A stretch of DNA of 64,000 nucleotides from positions 1 to 64,000 of the forward strand of contig JAILGF010000012.1 in assembly GCA_024696945.1 (NCBI GenBank), written 5' to 3'. Origin of the DNA: Lachnospiraceae bacterium. GTDB taxonomy: Bacteria; Bacillota; Clostridia; Lachnospirales; Lachnospiraceae. The notes below the pieces were generated by a model, which made no database searches, had not been told where the DNA came from, and saw nothing but the letters and a program-made list of their open reading frames with translations. Shown one piece after another: positions 9,315-18,786 of this stretch. A program made the translations under genes and the position numbers. Numbering within the stretch: the stretch's first letter is position 1; each line of letters opens with the position of its first letter.

Positions 9315-11936
9315 ATGAAGAAAAAAGTTAATCAGGAATTAAAAAACGAAAGAAAAGCTAAGATCAAGCAGTTCTTACTTGATATGATCTTCCCTGTAAT
9401 CCTGCTGGGCATAACGATCGGCCTGTTTGTTTACGGAAGCAATATCAAGAAAACTGATGATATTATTCCCATGCCTGAAATGTATTCATATTCAGGAGAT
9501 GAGACACCTTTGACCATGCAGGACGGGGATTATCTGTTCACCATGGATCCGTTAACCACTTACTTTACGGTTACAAACACAAAGACCGGTGCGGAGTGGA
9601 AGTCAAATCCCGATGAGATACTCGGCGGAACAGCTTCAGATGATGCACTTCAGAAATTCAAGTCAACAATTATTCTTGAGTATTCAAATGAAACAGGTAG
9701 TAACTTCGAGCCTTACACAAATTATAAATACAGTATTGAAAAGTCGATCTATGACATCCATCAGAACGGAAACACAATTACTGTAGATTATTCAATAGGT
9801 GAGGTTGCCAGAATATATATCTGTCCTCCCGTTTGTCTTGCTTCCGAGTTTGAAGCTTATCTTGAACAGATCGAAGCTGACTCCGGTCAGAAGATAATGC
9901 GTGACGTTAAGGGCAATTACAAAAAGTGGGATAAGGATAAGCTTGGAAAGTATGATGTAGATGCATTCGAAACAATCAAAGCACGTTATCCCAAGGCAAA
10001 TGAAGAGCCTATTTACGTTCTTCGTGACGGCTTAGGTAAGTCTAACATGGAGAAAACCGAGCGTGCATTCATGGCTATCGGTTATACAATGGAGTCATAC
10101 GAGAAGGATATCCTTCTTGATACACAGGAAACCGGTTCTGACAAGCCTATTTTCAATGTATCCATTGAATACACACTTAAGAACAACAGGCTTTATGTAA
10201 ATGTTCCTTTTGATAAGATTGAAAGTCCTGACGGATACCCGCTTATCTACTTAAGTATTCTTCCTTATTTTGACGCTGCAGGTGCAGAAGATGAAGGATA
10301 CATGGTTGTTCCCGAGGGTGGCGGATCGATCATCAACTTCAATAACGGTAAGACAATGATGGAAGCTTATTCATCAAAGATTTACGGTCGTGACCTTTGT
10401 CTTACCAAGGACTCTCTGATACATGATCCTATTTCATATTACGGTGTATTCGGTGCTGCAAGACCCGGAAAGTCATATATCTGTATCCCTGAGGAAGGTT
10501 CCTCTTACGGTACAATCTATGCAGATATTTACAGAACCAAGAGCCCTTGTAACAATATTTATGTAAAGTATGATATTTTCCAGCGTGAGATGTTCGATAT
10601 GGGCGATCAGATGAATTCCGCAATATATAAGTATATTGACGAACTTCCCGCAGGTGAAAAATTAGAGCAGGTTTACATTTTCAGTGACAAAGATACATAC
10701 GTTGACATGGCTAAGGAATATCAGGATTACCTCCTTGAGACTTATGGTTCCTACCTTGATATCAACAAGGATTCCTCCACACCTGTTAACATTGAACTTG
10801 TTGGTGCCGTTGATAAGACCGAACAGATTCTCGGTATCCCCGTAAACAGACCTCTTGAGCTTACAAACTTCTCAGAGGCAGAAGAGATAGCTAAGGATCT
10901 TCATGATAACGTTGGAATGAAGAATGTTACGATCAAGTATCTCGGATGGTGTAACGGTGGTGTTAAACAGACAGTTCTTTCAAGTGCAAGTCCTCTTGGA
11001 AAGCTTGGCGGCAAGAGCGGTCTTAATCAGCTTTCAAGTACGTTAAATTCACTTGGATATAAGTTGGCACTTAACGGTATATGTACCTACGGTATTGACA
11101 GCAACATATTTGACGGTTTCTTCTCATTCACGGATGCAGCAAAGAACATTCCTCAGGAGAGAATGGAAATCTTTAAGTACAGTGCCGTAACATTTGCACT
11201 TCGTGAAGGTAGTGAATCTTATTACCTGCTTCATACAGAGCTTGGCCTTAAGTATGCCGATAATCTTGTTGAAGCTTGTGATAAGTATAACGCAGGAGTA
11301 AGCTTCGATGATATAGGTAAGGATCTTGCAGCTGATTACTATGATGACAATCCTTATTCACGTGAAGCGGTTAAGAAGCTCCATACAGATCTGTTAAAGA
11401 AATACAAAGATGCAGGAAAGTATGTAGTAGTTAATTCTGCTAACCAGTATGCTATTCCTTATGCAGGTCTTTTAACAAACATCGACCTTAAGGGCGGTGA
11501 CTACACAATTCTTGATAGCAACATTCCTTTCCTTGAATTGGCAATACATGGATATGTTGATTATGTAGGAGAGCCTATCAATGTTTCAGGTAACCAGGAT
11601 GATGAGATCCTTTACTCGGCAGCTTACGGAGCCGGACTTGGATTTACATTCATGAAGGAATCTCCTTTCACCCTTCAGGATACACTGTATACACACTATT
11701 ATGGTTGTGATTATGATGCATGGAAGTCTTATATGACCGATATCTATACAAGATATGAAAAAGAAATGGGTCATATATTCAATCAGAGAATGATCAATCA
11801 TGAATTCGTTGATGAGGATAAGCTCGTTTCATGTACGACCTATGAAGACGGTACCAAGGTTTTCGTTAATTTCGGTTATACTACTTATAATGGAAGCGGT
11901 GTAAGAGTTCCCGCTAGAGATTATTTGGTAAAGTAA
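9315..11936 (+). CDS. DUF5696-domain membrane-anchored protein, glycoside-hydrolase-like
   Basis: The 873-residue protein has an N-terminal anchor at about residues 25-45 and a large extracellular part. Its front half (about 60-520) is beta-rich. From about 535 to 800 alternating strands and helices resemble a TIM barrel, with acidic clusters such as SFDDIGKDLAADY near 660-672 that could be catalytic. A short beta-rich domain ends the protein. The layout and context match DUF5696 proteins, which occur with Yip1 proteins and paired permeases in Firmicutes glycan loci. I infer an extracellular glycosidase or glycan-binding enzyme, but no catalytic residue is demonstrated. GAGGAG five bases upstream supports the ATG at 9315. 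Confidence 0.78.
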   Translation: MKKKVNQELKNERKAKIKQFLLDMIFPVILLGITIGLFVYGSNIKKTDDIIPMPEMYSYSGDETPLTMQDGDYLFTMDPLTTYFTVTNTKTGAEWKSNPDEILGGTASDDALQKFKSTIILEYSNETGSNFEPYTNYKYSIEKSIYDIHQNGNTITVDYSIGEVARIYICPPVCLASEFEAYLEQIEADSGQKIMRDVKGNYKKWDKDKLGKYDVDAFETIKARYPKANEEPIYVLRDGLGKSNMEKTERAFMAIGYTMESYEKDILLDTQETGSDKPIFNVSIEYTLKNNRLYVNVPFDKIESPDGYPLIYLSILPYFDAAGAEDEGYMVVPEGGGSIINFNNGKTMMEAYSSKIYGRDLCLTKDSLIHDPISYYGVFGAARPGKSYICIPEEGSSYGTIYADIYRTKSPCNNIYVKYDIFQREMFDMGDQMNSAIYKYIDELPAGEKLEQVYIFSDKDTYVDMAKEYQDYLLETYGSYLDINKDSSTPVNIELVGAVDKTEQILGIPVNRPLELTNFSEAEEIAKDLHDNVGMKNVTIKYLGWCNGGVKQTVLSSASPLGKLGGKSGLNQLSSTLNSLGYKLALNGICTYGIDSNIFDGFFSFTDAAKNIPQERMEIFKYSAVTFALREGSESYYLLHTELGLKYADNLVEACDKYNAGVSFDDIGKDLAADYYDDNPYSREAVKKLHTDLLKKYKDAGKYVVVNSANQYAIPYAGLLTNIDLKGGDYTILDSNIPFLELAIHGYVDYVGEPINVSGNQDDEILYSAAYGAGLGFTFMKESPFTLQDTLYTHYYGCDYDAWKSYMTDIYTRYEKEMGHIFNQRMINHEFVDEDKLVSCTTYEDGTKVFVNFGYTTYNGSGVRVPARDYLVK

Positions 11937-11971
11937 ATAGGTGATAAAATAAAAGAAAGGGAAAAGCGGCT

Positions 11972-12877
11972 ATGAAGAAACAAAAAAAGTTGGCTGGACT
12001 TGAAAAACGCAAGTCCATTTCCGGGTATATATTCATTGCTCCTTTTATACTCGGTTTCCTTCTGTTCATGTTCAAGCCCATGATCGACTCACTTATAATG
12101 AGTTTCCAGGATGTTCAGCTTAGTTCTAACGGATCTACGAGAGTATTTATCGGATTGGATAACTACCACAGTGCATTAAGAGTCGATCCTGATTTTACAA
12201 GACTTTTGACAGAAGAATTTATCAGACTTGTAGTTTATACACTGGCAATTATAGTATTCTCATTCTTTATCTCCCTGATCCTTAATCAGGAATTTAAAGG
12301 AAGAAGCGCAGTCAGAGTAGTATTCTTCTTACCTGTTATTCTTTCATCCGGTGTTATATTAGGACTTGAGTCGAATAACCAGTATATGGATACTTTAAAG
12401 CAGACAGTTGAGGCAAACGTTGAAGGCGTGAGCGTCAGTGTCGCCGTTGAATCAATTCTTAAAACAATGGATATCGGTGGTGCTGTATTTGATAAGGTCT
12501 TCGAAGTTATTGATAACATCTACGATGTAGCGATGGCTTCAGGTATGCAGATCATCATATTCCTTTCCGGTCTTCAGACAATTTCGTCAAGCATGTACGA
12601 AGCTGCAAGTATTGACGGATGTACCAAGTGGGAGAGCCTTTGGAAGATCACCTTCCCTATGATCTCTTCACTGTTCCTTGTAAACTGGATCTACACTATT
12701 GTAGATTTCTGTATGAGATCCGATAACCAGGTTATCAGTAAGATCCAGACAGTTATGACCTCGAAGCTGCAGTACGGTCCGGCATCCGCTATGTCATGGT
12801 TATACTTCCTGTTCATCATAGTATTTGTCGGAATCACATCATTCTTCATATCAAAGGTGGTATATTACAATGACTAA
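11972..12877 (+). CDS. Sugar ABC transporter permease (second pair, UgpA type)
   Basis: The 301-residue permease carries the EAASIDGCTKWESLWKITFP coupling loop. It has an unusual long periplasm-facing insertion between membrane spans three and four (about residues 135-185), where a standard UgpA protein has a short loop. It is the first member of a second permease pair in the same operon and overlaps the next gene by eight bases. Having two pairs within one glycan locus suggests either two importers or a larger hetero-oligomeric complex. The family call is firm; the insertion could mediate contact with the DUF5696 or propeller proteins (inference). Confidence 0.88.
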   Translation: MKKQKKLAGLEKRKSISGYIFIAPFILGFLLFMFKPMIDSLIMSFQDVQLSSNGSTRVFIGLDNYHSALRVDPDFTRLLTEEFIRLVVYTLAIIVFSFFISLILNQEFKGRSAVRVVFFLPVILSSGVILGLESNNQYMDTLKQTVEANVEGVSVSVAVESILKTMDIGGAVFDKVFEVIDNIYDVAMASGMQIIIFLSGLQTISSSMYEAASIDGCTKWESLWKITFPMISSLFLVNWIYTIVDFCMRSDNQVISKIQTVMTSKLQYGPASAMSWLYFLFIIVFVGITSFFISKVVYYND

Positions 12878-13883
12878 AAAGAAAACCGGCTTTAACTTTT
12901 GGGAAAGAAACAGACTGTCTAACGGTTATCTGTTACAGAAAAGAGTAATGAAGGTTGCTATAAGCATTATCCGTGCAATCCTGCTTTTCGGATTATGTTT
13001 CCTTATCCTTCAGCCCGTTCTCAATAAAATTTCCGTTAGCTTCATGGAAGAGCGCGATCTGTATGATCCGATTGTTGTATCGATTCCCAGACATTTTACT
13101 ATTGAGAATTATACGATTTCAGCCAATCCTGAAATTATGGACTATACTGTGAGTCTGCGTAATTCATTTATCGTATCTCTTACCATAGCTATACTTCAGA
13201 TTGCTATGTGTACACTTGTTGGATACGGATTTGCAAGATTTAAATTCCCGTTCAAGAAATTCTGGTTTGCGATGGTAATCCTTATCATCGTCATTCCTCC
13301 ACAGACAATATCAAGTTCACTGTACCTCCATTTCAGGTTCTTTGATATATTTGGTATTATAGAAGCAATAAACGGCGAAGCTTTGAACCTACGATCCTCA
13401 TTTATTCCGTACTATCTGATAAGTGCCGGATGTATGGGTCTGAAGAACGGATTGTACATATACATGGTACGTCAGTACTTCAGAAATATCCCTGTAGATC
13501 TTGAAGAGGCTGCTTACATCGACGGATGCGGAACCTTAAAGACCTTCGTAAGGATCATGCTTCCTCAGGCTAAGCCCATCATTACATCATGCTTCCTGTT
13601 CGCATTTGTTTGGCAGTGGACAGACAGCTTCTATGCAAAGCTGTTCTTCCAGAGCGTTAAGCTTGTCAGCACGCAGCTTTCTAAAATCGTTGCTTCACTT
13701 AGTGTATTCATTGCGCGTGTTCAGGGCGGCGGTAGTGCACAGCCTGCAACAATTACTCTTGCAAGATCAAACCAGATTCTTTCAACCGGTACACTGATGA
13801 TAGTATTCCCTGTTATCTTCCTGTATCTGTTCTGTCAGAGACAGTTCGTTGAAAGTATTGCCAGCACAGGTATTAAGATGTAA
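12870..13883 (+). CDS. Carbohydrate ABC transporter permease (second pair, UgpE type)
   Basis: The 337-residue permease has six spans and the EEAAYIDGCGTLKTFVRIMLP coupling loop. The start at ATG 12870 is chosen because AAGGTGG lies nine bases upstream and it gives an 8-base overlap with the preceding stop. An upstream in-frame start at 12825 would overlap far more and has no ribosome binding site. It pairs with the gene at 11972. The lipoprotein binding protein at 14075, behind its own promoter, is its probable substrate receptor. Confidence 0.9.
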   Translation: MTKKKTGFNFWERNRLSNGYLLQKRVMKVAISIIRAILLFGLCFLILQPVLNKISVSFMEERDLYDPIVVSIPRHFTIENYTISANPEIMDYTVSLRNSFIVSLTIAILQIAMCTLVGYGFARFKFPFKKFWFAMVILIIVIPPQTISSSLYLHFRFFDIFGIIEAINGEALNLRSSFIPYYLISAGCMGLKNGLYIYMVRQYFRNIPVDLEEAAYIDGCGTLKTFVRIMLPQAKPIITSCFLFAFVWQWTDSFYAKLFFQSVKLVSTQLSKIVASLSVFIARVQGGGSAQPATITLARSNQILSTGTLMIVFPVIFLYLFCQRQFVESIASTGIKM

Positions 13884-13913
13884 TAAAATTTTTCTTAGAT
13901 TTTAATAAAAAAG

Positions 13914-13942
13914 TTGCAATCTTGTAACAAGTATGTTATAAT
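13914..13942 (+). promoter_or_regulatory. Internal TGn-extended promoter of the lipoprotein binding protein gene
   Basis: TTGCAA at 13914-13919 and TATAAT at 13937-13942 have a 17-base spacer, with TG at 13934-13935. The spacer contains CTTGTAACAAG (13921-13931), a perfect palindrome around its central base that could be a small operator. It gives the binding protein a transcription start separate from the permeases. Confidence 0.75.
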
Positions 13943-14074
13943 TCAACCATTGTATGTAAACTGTATGGATTTTGAGGTACCCGGAAAAGCATATAATACC
14001 TTGGGATCAGGCAGTTTAGATAAAATTAGCAATAATTTAAATTATTAGCTAGTTCCTATGAGAAGGAGGAAAAA

Positions 14075-15598
14075 ATGAAAAAGAGAAACTTACAGAGAAT
14101 CTTTGCAGCTTTCATGGCAACAGCTATGGTAGTTGGCGCTACAGCTTGTGACAGCAAGGACAACAATAATAGTGGCGACAACAATTCTACCACACCTGCT
14201 ACGAGCAGCAATGAAACAACACCCGCAACAAGCAGCAACGACAGCAACACAACCACACCTGCTACCACTGATGATAAGAAACCTGATGATAGCAGCTCGA
14301 CAGTAACAACACCTACTCCTGAGGTTGATCCTTATGCTAACGTTGATCTTGGCGGAATGGAAATTATCGTTCGTGACTGGTGGTCACCCGAAGAGCCCGC
14401 AGCTCCTGCAAATGATTATGAAGAGGCACGTAACAATTATCGTCAGGAAATGATGGATAAGTACAACTTCAAGATTAGATCACTTGCTATTTCTGATTGG
14501 GGTTCAGCTCCTCAGGACTTCGTTGACTATGTTAACGAGGGTGGTGATGACAAGAACTATGTATTCTTGCTTCGTAACGATCCCGCTGTTGTTGGTGCAA
14601 TGGCTGCAGGTCTTATGTATGATCTTTCAACAATCGACTGCCTTGATTTCTCAGAAGAGAAATACCAGCAGAACCGTACACATGAGATGTATTCTTATGG
14701 TAAGAGCATCTACTGCTTCTTCGCTGGCCCTTCAGAGCCTCGTGATGGTATGTTCTTCAATCCTAACGTTCTTAAAGAGGGCGGACATACTGCAGATGAG
14801 ATCTATGATATGCAGGCTAACGGAACTTGGACTTGGGAAGCATTTGAGAAGATTATGGCTGACTGCCAGAAGGATACTGATGGCGACGGCGTTCCGAACT
14901 ACTTCGGACTTTGCTGTAACAACGGTACTTGCGTAACAGCAGCTGTTATTTCTAACGGTGGTGAGTATATTGGTAAGGACGCTAACGGCAACTTTACTTA
15001 CAGACTTGAAGATCCCGAGACTACAGAAGCTCTTCAGTGGATTGCTGATATCTTTGCTAAGTATAACAACCATGATCCTGAGGGCGCTGCTTGGGATTAC
15101 TATATGCAGGAATTCAAAGATGGTACCATCGCATTCATGATGGATCAGGAATACCAGGTTGGTGTTAACGGAAGATTCTATTCCGATACTCCTTTCACTC
15201 CTGGTTTCGTTATGTTCCCTAAGGGACCCAAGGCTGCTACATATATCAACCTTTGGGATAACAACCCTCATTGTATCCCTGGCTGCTATGACGCTCAGAG
15301 AGCTTGGAATATTGCATTTGCATTCAACCTTTACTCAAATCCTGTTCCTGGATATGAGGATTACAATGAGTATGTTGTAACAGCTAAGAACGGTATCGTT
15401 GATGAGAGAGCACAGGATGAGACAATTCCTATGATGTCAGAGCCTGAGCATGGAACAGTTACTTACCATGCAGTAGTTCCTGATTTGAATGCTGGTCCTG
15501 AGTTTATCTGGAACATCTATGGTGGTTGCGACGTTGCAGCTGCACAGGAAGCTATCAGAGATACTTGGAAGGCTTATATCGACGCTGCTAACAAATAA
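14075..15598 (+). CDS. Extracellular solute-binding lipoprotein (sugar ABC importer)
   Basis: The 507-residue lipoprotein has a signal peptide ending in the lipobox VGATAC (Cys25). A low-complexity Asn/Ser/Thr/Pro linker of about 60 residues follows, which would span the cell wall. A family 1 solute-binding domain begins at about residue 90 (GGMEIIVRDWW). AGAAGGAGG lies upstream of the ATG. It has its own promoter and terminator, consistent with binding proteins being made in excess over permeases. The ligand is unknown, but the adjacent GH43 gene and the permease pair at 11972-13883 point to an oligosaccharide. Confidence 0.92.
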   Translation: MKKRNLQRIFAAFMATAMVVGATACDSKDNNNSGDNNSTTPATSSNETTPATSSNDSNTTTPATTDDKKPDDSSSTVTTPTPEVDPYANVDLGGMEIIVRDWWSPEEPAAPANDYEEARNNYRQEMMDKYNFKIRSLAISDWGSAPQDFVDYVNEGGDDKNYVFLLRNDPAVVGAMAAGLMYDLSTIDCLDFSEEKYQQNRTHEMYSYGKSIYCFFAGPSEPRDGMFFNPNVLKEGGHTADEIYDMQANGTWTWEAFEKIMADCQKDTDGDGVPNYFGLCCNNGTCVTAAVISNGGEYIGKDANGNFTYRLEDPETTEALQWIADIFAKYNNHDPEGAAWDYYMQEFKDGTIAFMMDQEYQVGVNGRFYSDTPFTPGFVMFPKGPKAATYINLWDNNPHCIPGCYDAQRAWNIAFAFNLYSNPVPGYEDYNEYVVTAKNGIVDERAQDETIPMMSEPEHGTVTYHAVVPDLNAGPEFIWNIYGGCDVAAAQEAIRDTWKAYIDAANK

Positions 15599-15633
15599 TT
15601 GAATTTACTTCAGTCATTTGATTAAATTAATTA

Positions 15634-15666
15634 GGGACGGTGTTTTCCGGGCACCGTCCCTTTTTT
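15634..15666 (+). terminator. Rho-independent terminator after binding protein gene
   Basis: GGGACGGTG (15634-15642) pairs with CACCGTCCC (15652-15660) across a 9-base loop, followed by six T residues. Confidence 0.93.
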
Positions 15667-15805
15667 ATGAAATTGATGAATTATTAATTAACTAAAATTT
15701 ATAGATAGTATCTCAATATTCTTTAAAATGATTTAATGTTGCATGATTTAAATAATATTGAAATAGTATTTATATATTATATTAATTCTTCCAGGAGGGT
15801 TTAAA

Positions 15806-17404
15806 ATGTCGGTTACCGCTCATAATCCAATTTTACCAGGATTCTTTCCAGATCCTTCAGCTATAGCTGTTGGTGATGATTTTTATATAGTAAATTCAAC
15901 ATTTACCTATTTCCCCGGACTGCCGGTCATGCATTCAAAGGATCTTGCTCATTGGGATCAGATAGGTAATGTAATGACCCGTGAGAGCCAGCTTCCCTTA
16001 AAGAATGCAGAGGTATCCAGAGGTCTTTTTGCACCCACAATAAGATATAATAAGGGTACTTTCTATGTAATATGTACCAATGTTTCGGGCGGAGGTAATT
16101 TTATCGTAACATCCGATAAAGCAGAAGGACCTTATTCAGAACCTCATTATCTTGAAGGTGCTGATGGAATAGATCCCAGTTTATTTTTTGATGATGACGG
16201 AAAATGTTATTATATAGGAACACATCCCAATCCCGAAGGATGTAAATATGACGGTGACTGGTATATTTATATTCAGGAGCTTGATATCAAGAATTTTAAG
16301 CTTGTCGGAGAAAAGCACAATGTTTGGAACGGTGCAATGCGTGGCGTACATTGGCCCGAAGGACCACATCTCTATAAAAAGGACGGACTTTATTACATTC
16401 TTCATGCTGAGGGTGGTACAGGCCCCGAGCATGCAGTAAGTGTTGCAAGAAGCAATGAGGTTTTTGGACCTTACGAAGGAAACTTTAAGAATCCTATACT
16501 TACACACCGCCATTTAGGAAAGCATTTCCCCATCCAGTACGTAGGACATGCGGATATGTTCTGTACTCCTAAGGGGGACTGGTATATGGTAATGCTTGGA
16601 GTAAGACCTCTTCATGAAAAGACTACTCTTGGCAGGGAGACCTTCCTTGCACGTGTCATATGGGAAGACGCTTGGCCTGTAGTTAACCCGAATGTCGGTA
16701 TGCTTACAATGGCTCTTAACATTGACCTTGACCGATTTGAAAATGAAATGATATCAAACTCTGAGCCCGGAGTTGATAAGAATTATGATTTTAGAACGAT
16801 TACAAAGTTTGGACCTGAAGTATTATCTTTACGTAATCCGGCTCCGGATATGTATGAACTGGTAGAGAAAAAAGGTCTTAAGCTTAAGTGTTCAAAGGAT
16901 CTTATTACAAGCTTAGGAGATGTATCCTTCTTAGGAGTTCGTCAGGACTGCCATGCATTTGAAATCGGCTGTATGATAAATACCGAGAATCTATGCAGAG
17001 GTGCTGCCGCAGGACTTATTGTATTCCAGAACAATATGCATAATATCCGTTTTGAGGTATCCAACTGGATTGGATATATAATAGTGGCTCATAACGGTAT
17101 AGAAGAAAAACTTGAAACCTGTGCTTTGGGCAATACGGCTGCAACGATCATAATCCGTGTACTTGGGTTAAAGGCATTCTTCTTCATCCTTACCGAAAAA
17201 GGTCCTATCCCGATAGCCGGAAATATTGATGTTTCTCATCTTTCAACAGAAATTGCGGGTGGATTTGTTGGATGTACATGCGGTATATATGCTCATGATT
17301 ACGACAAGGACCGCGATATTGACATTCATGCCGGATTCCGTAATTTCTATTACAAGAGATTTAAGACTCAGATGGAAGAAGAGCAGTTAGAAGCTGATGT
17401 CTGA
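15806..17404 (+). CDS. Glycoside hydrolase family 43 beta-xylosidase/arabinofuranosidase-like enzyme
   Basis: The 532-residue enzyme lacks a signal peptide and is probably cytoplasmic, acting on imported oligosaccharides. Residues 1-310 form the five-bladed GH43 propeller. The three expected acidic residues are visible: base Asp16 in GFFPDPS, Asp123 in DGIDPSLFF and the acid Glu185 in HWPEGPHLY. A C-terminal beta-sandwich (about 335-525) is typical of GH43 beta-xylosidases. CCAGGAGGG supports the start. The substrate may be a xylo- or arabino-oligosaccharide; the exact specificity cannot be read off. It follows the importer cluster and likely completes its pathway. Confidence 0.92.
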   Translation: MSVTAHNPILPGFFPDPSAIAVGDDFYIVNSTFTYFPGLPVMHSKDLAHWDQIGNVMTRESQLPLKNAEVSRGLFAPTIRYNKGTFYVICTNVSGGGNFIVTSDKAEGPYSEPHYLEGADGIDPSLFFDDDGKCYYIGTHPNPEGCKYDGDWYIYIQELDIKNFKLVGEKHNVWNGAMRGVHWPEGPHLYKKDGLYYILHAEGGTGPEHAVSVARSNEVFGPYEGNFKNPILTHRHLGKHFPIQYVGHADMFCTPKGDWYMVMLGVRPLHEKTTLGRETFLARVIWEDAWPVVNPNVGMLTMALNIDLDRFENEMISNSEPGVDKNYDFRTITKFGPEVLSLRNPAPDMYELVEKKGLKLKCSKDLITSLGDVSFLGVRQDCHAFEIGCMINTENLCRGAAAGLIVFQNNMHNIRFEVSNWIGYIIVAHNGIEEKLETCALGNTAATIIIRVLGLKAFFFILTEKGPIPIAGNIDVSHLSTEIAGGFVGCTCGIYAHDYDKDRDIDIHAGFRNFYYKRFKTQMEEEQLEADV

Positions 17405-17482
17405 TCAGAAATCGATCAAAGGGACGATTCTCTGATTGTAAATAGATATTTATATAATAAAATTTTTGAGGAAAATTGAAAT

Positions 17483-18700
17483 ATGGAGAAAAAGACAACA
17501 GAAACCACTTCAAAAACTAAGAAAACTACAGTTAAGTCAGCAGAGAAGGCTGCAGCAAGCAAGCAAACAACAAAGTCAGCTAATACAAAATCAAAGTCAG
17601 CAGCTTCATCTACAAAAGCAACAACAAAATCTGCTGCAAAGACTTCGACAAAAACCACGGCTAAAACCGCTGTTAAGACAAAGCGTCTTACAAAAGATAC
17701 TTCAACAGAGAAGAAAACGACTGCTAAGAAAAAGAATACGCCTGATCTCCCGGTAAGATTCCATCTTCCGGGTTTGAGGTTCAATTATCCTTTAAACATG
17801 TACTGGGTAAGTCTGTTAAAGACTCATCCCGAATTATTCAGAGAAGGCGTTGAAATAGGCTCCTTCTTCGGATGCTTCCCTGTGGCTCTTTGGAACGGCG
17901 GAAGACTTATTGCCCACGATCAGTGCGATTCACAGTTTATTACAAACGTTATAAAGAGTGTTAACAATGAGGGTATCCCTGTAAGATATACCTTTACAAA
18001 TCCTTTGCTTACAGAAGAGGATTTAAATGATCCTTACTGCAATTTCTGTATGCAGGCTGCAGACAACGGAATGAATGAGGTTATGGTATTTTCACCGATA
18101 CTGGAAAAGTATATAAGGGAGAAGTATCCTTCATTTTCTGTGAACAGTTCAACCTGTAAGGAAATAAAGAACGCTGATGACCTTAATGCAGAGCTTGAAA
18201 AAGACTATAAATATGTTGTTCTTGATTACAATCTGAATAATCATTGGGAGTTTATCGAAGGCTTAAAGAGTCCTGAAAAGCTTGAGGTGCTTGTTAATAC
18301 CTTATGTACTCCCGCATGTCCGAGACGTGGACAGCATTACAGATACATTGCCGAAAAACAGAGAGCTATCCTTGAAAACAGAAAGCTTCCGGCAGATCAG
18401 AAGACAGAAATAATCGATGACTGGAGATGTGAGTACGGAGAATACAATTATCTTTATAAGATAATGGATTATCCCACATTTATTTCTACGGATAAGATAT
18501 GGAACGAATATCTTCCTCACGGAATCAATAACTTTAAGATAGAGGGACGTACCGCAAACCTGTTCTCGCTTATTGAGACATACTGCTATTATATGATAAA
18601 ACCCGAATGTGTCGGTGAGGCAAGAATGCTGATGATCTCGAACCTTATGAATTCGAGGATTATAACCGTTAACAAGCCCAGACCTTCACATTGGCCTTAA
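17483..18700 (+). CDS. U32-peptidase-like protein with Lys/Ala/Thr-rich N-terminal tail (paralogue 1 of 3)
   Basis: I do not recognise a named function. Residues 1 to about 90 are a low-complexity tail rich in Lys, Thr, Ala and Ser, like histone H1 or a ribosomal extension. The rest (about 92-405) is clearly paralogous to the proteins at 20273 and 22322, sharing the PG-x12-L-x-P entry, an NGGR motif, VRYTFTN, a Cys-rich 'CTPACPRRGQHY' segment and FKIEGRT. The last motif plus the C-x3-C pair resembles the U32 family (YhbU, YegQ, UbiU/V), which has a TIM barrel and often an Fe-S cluster. This copy has extra Cys residues in PYCNFCMQ and SSTCKEI that the other two lack. The assignment is inference from motifs. 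Confidence 0.65.
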   Translation: MEKKTTETTSKTKKTTVKSAEKAAASKQTTKSANTKSKSAASSTKATTKSAAKTSTKTTAKTAVKTKRLTKDTSTEKKTTAKKKNTPDLPVRFHLPGLRFNYPLNMYWVSLLKTHPELFREGVEIGSFFGCFPVALWNGGRLIAHDQCDSQFITNVIKSVNNEGIPVRYTFTNPLLTEEDLNDPYCNFCMQAADNGMNEVMVFSPILEKYIREKYPSFSVNSSTCKEIKNADDLNAELEKDYKYVVLDYNLNNHWEFIEGLKSPEKLEVLVNTLCTPACPRRGQHYRYIAEKQRAILENRKLPADQKTEIIDDWRCEYGEYNYLYKIMDYPTFISTDKIWNEYLPHGINNFKIEGRTANLFSLIETYCYYMIKPECVGEARMLMISNLMNSRIITVNKPRPSHWP

Positions 18701-18727
18701 TTGTCGATCATAATGTCGATCGTTAAG

Positions 18728-18749
18728 CTTGAGCCGGTGATTGCTCAAG
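18728..18749 (+). other. Intercistronic hairpin before metA
   Basis: CTTGAGC (18728-18734) pairs with GCTCAAG (18743-18749) with an 8-base loop and no T run. It may be a weak processing or attenuation site. No SAM riboswitch architecture is visible in this short gap. Confidence 0.35.
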
Positions 18750-18786
18750 TAAATGAGTATATTTAATGTATGAGGAGAAATAAAAT

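Noticed and set aside
14056-14268. Minus-strand Leu/Val-rich small protein
   Set aside because: Antisense shadow of the Ser/Thr/Asn linker of the lipoprotein; the same happens opposite the linker at 31200-31366.
17416-17784. 122-codon minus-strand frame rich in Val, Ala, Phe and Asp
   Set aside because: It is the antisense shadow of the Lys/Ala/Thr-rich tail of paralogue 1; low-complexity coding gives long open antisense frames.
18701-18786. SAM riboswitch or T-box before metA
   Set aside because: The gap is only 86 bases with one simple hairpin; no conserved junctions or specifier loop are visible.
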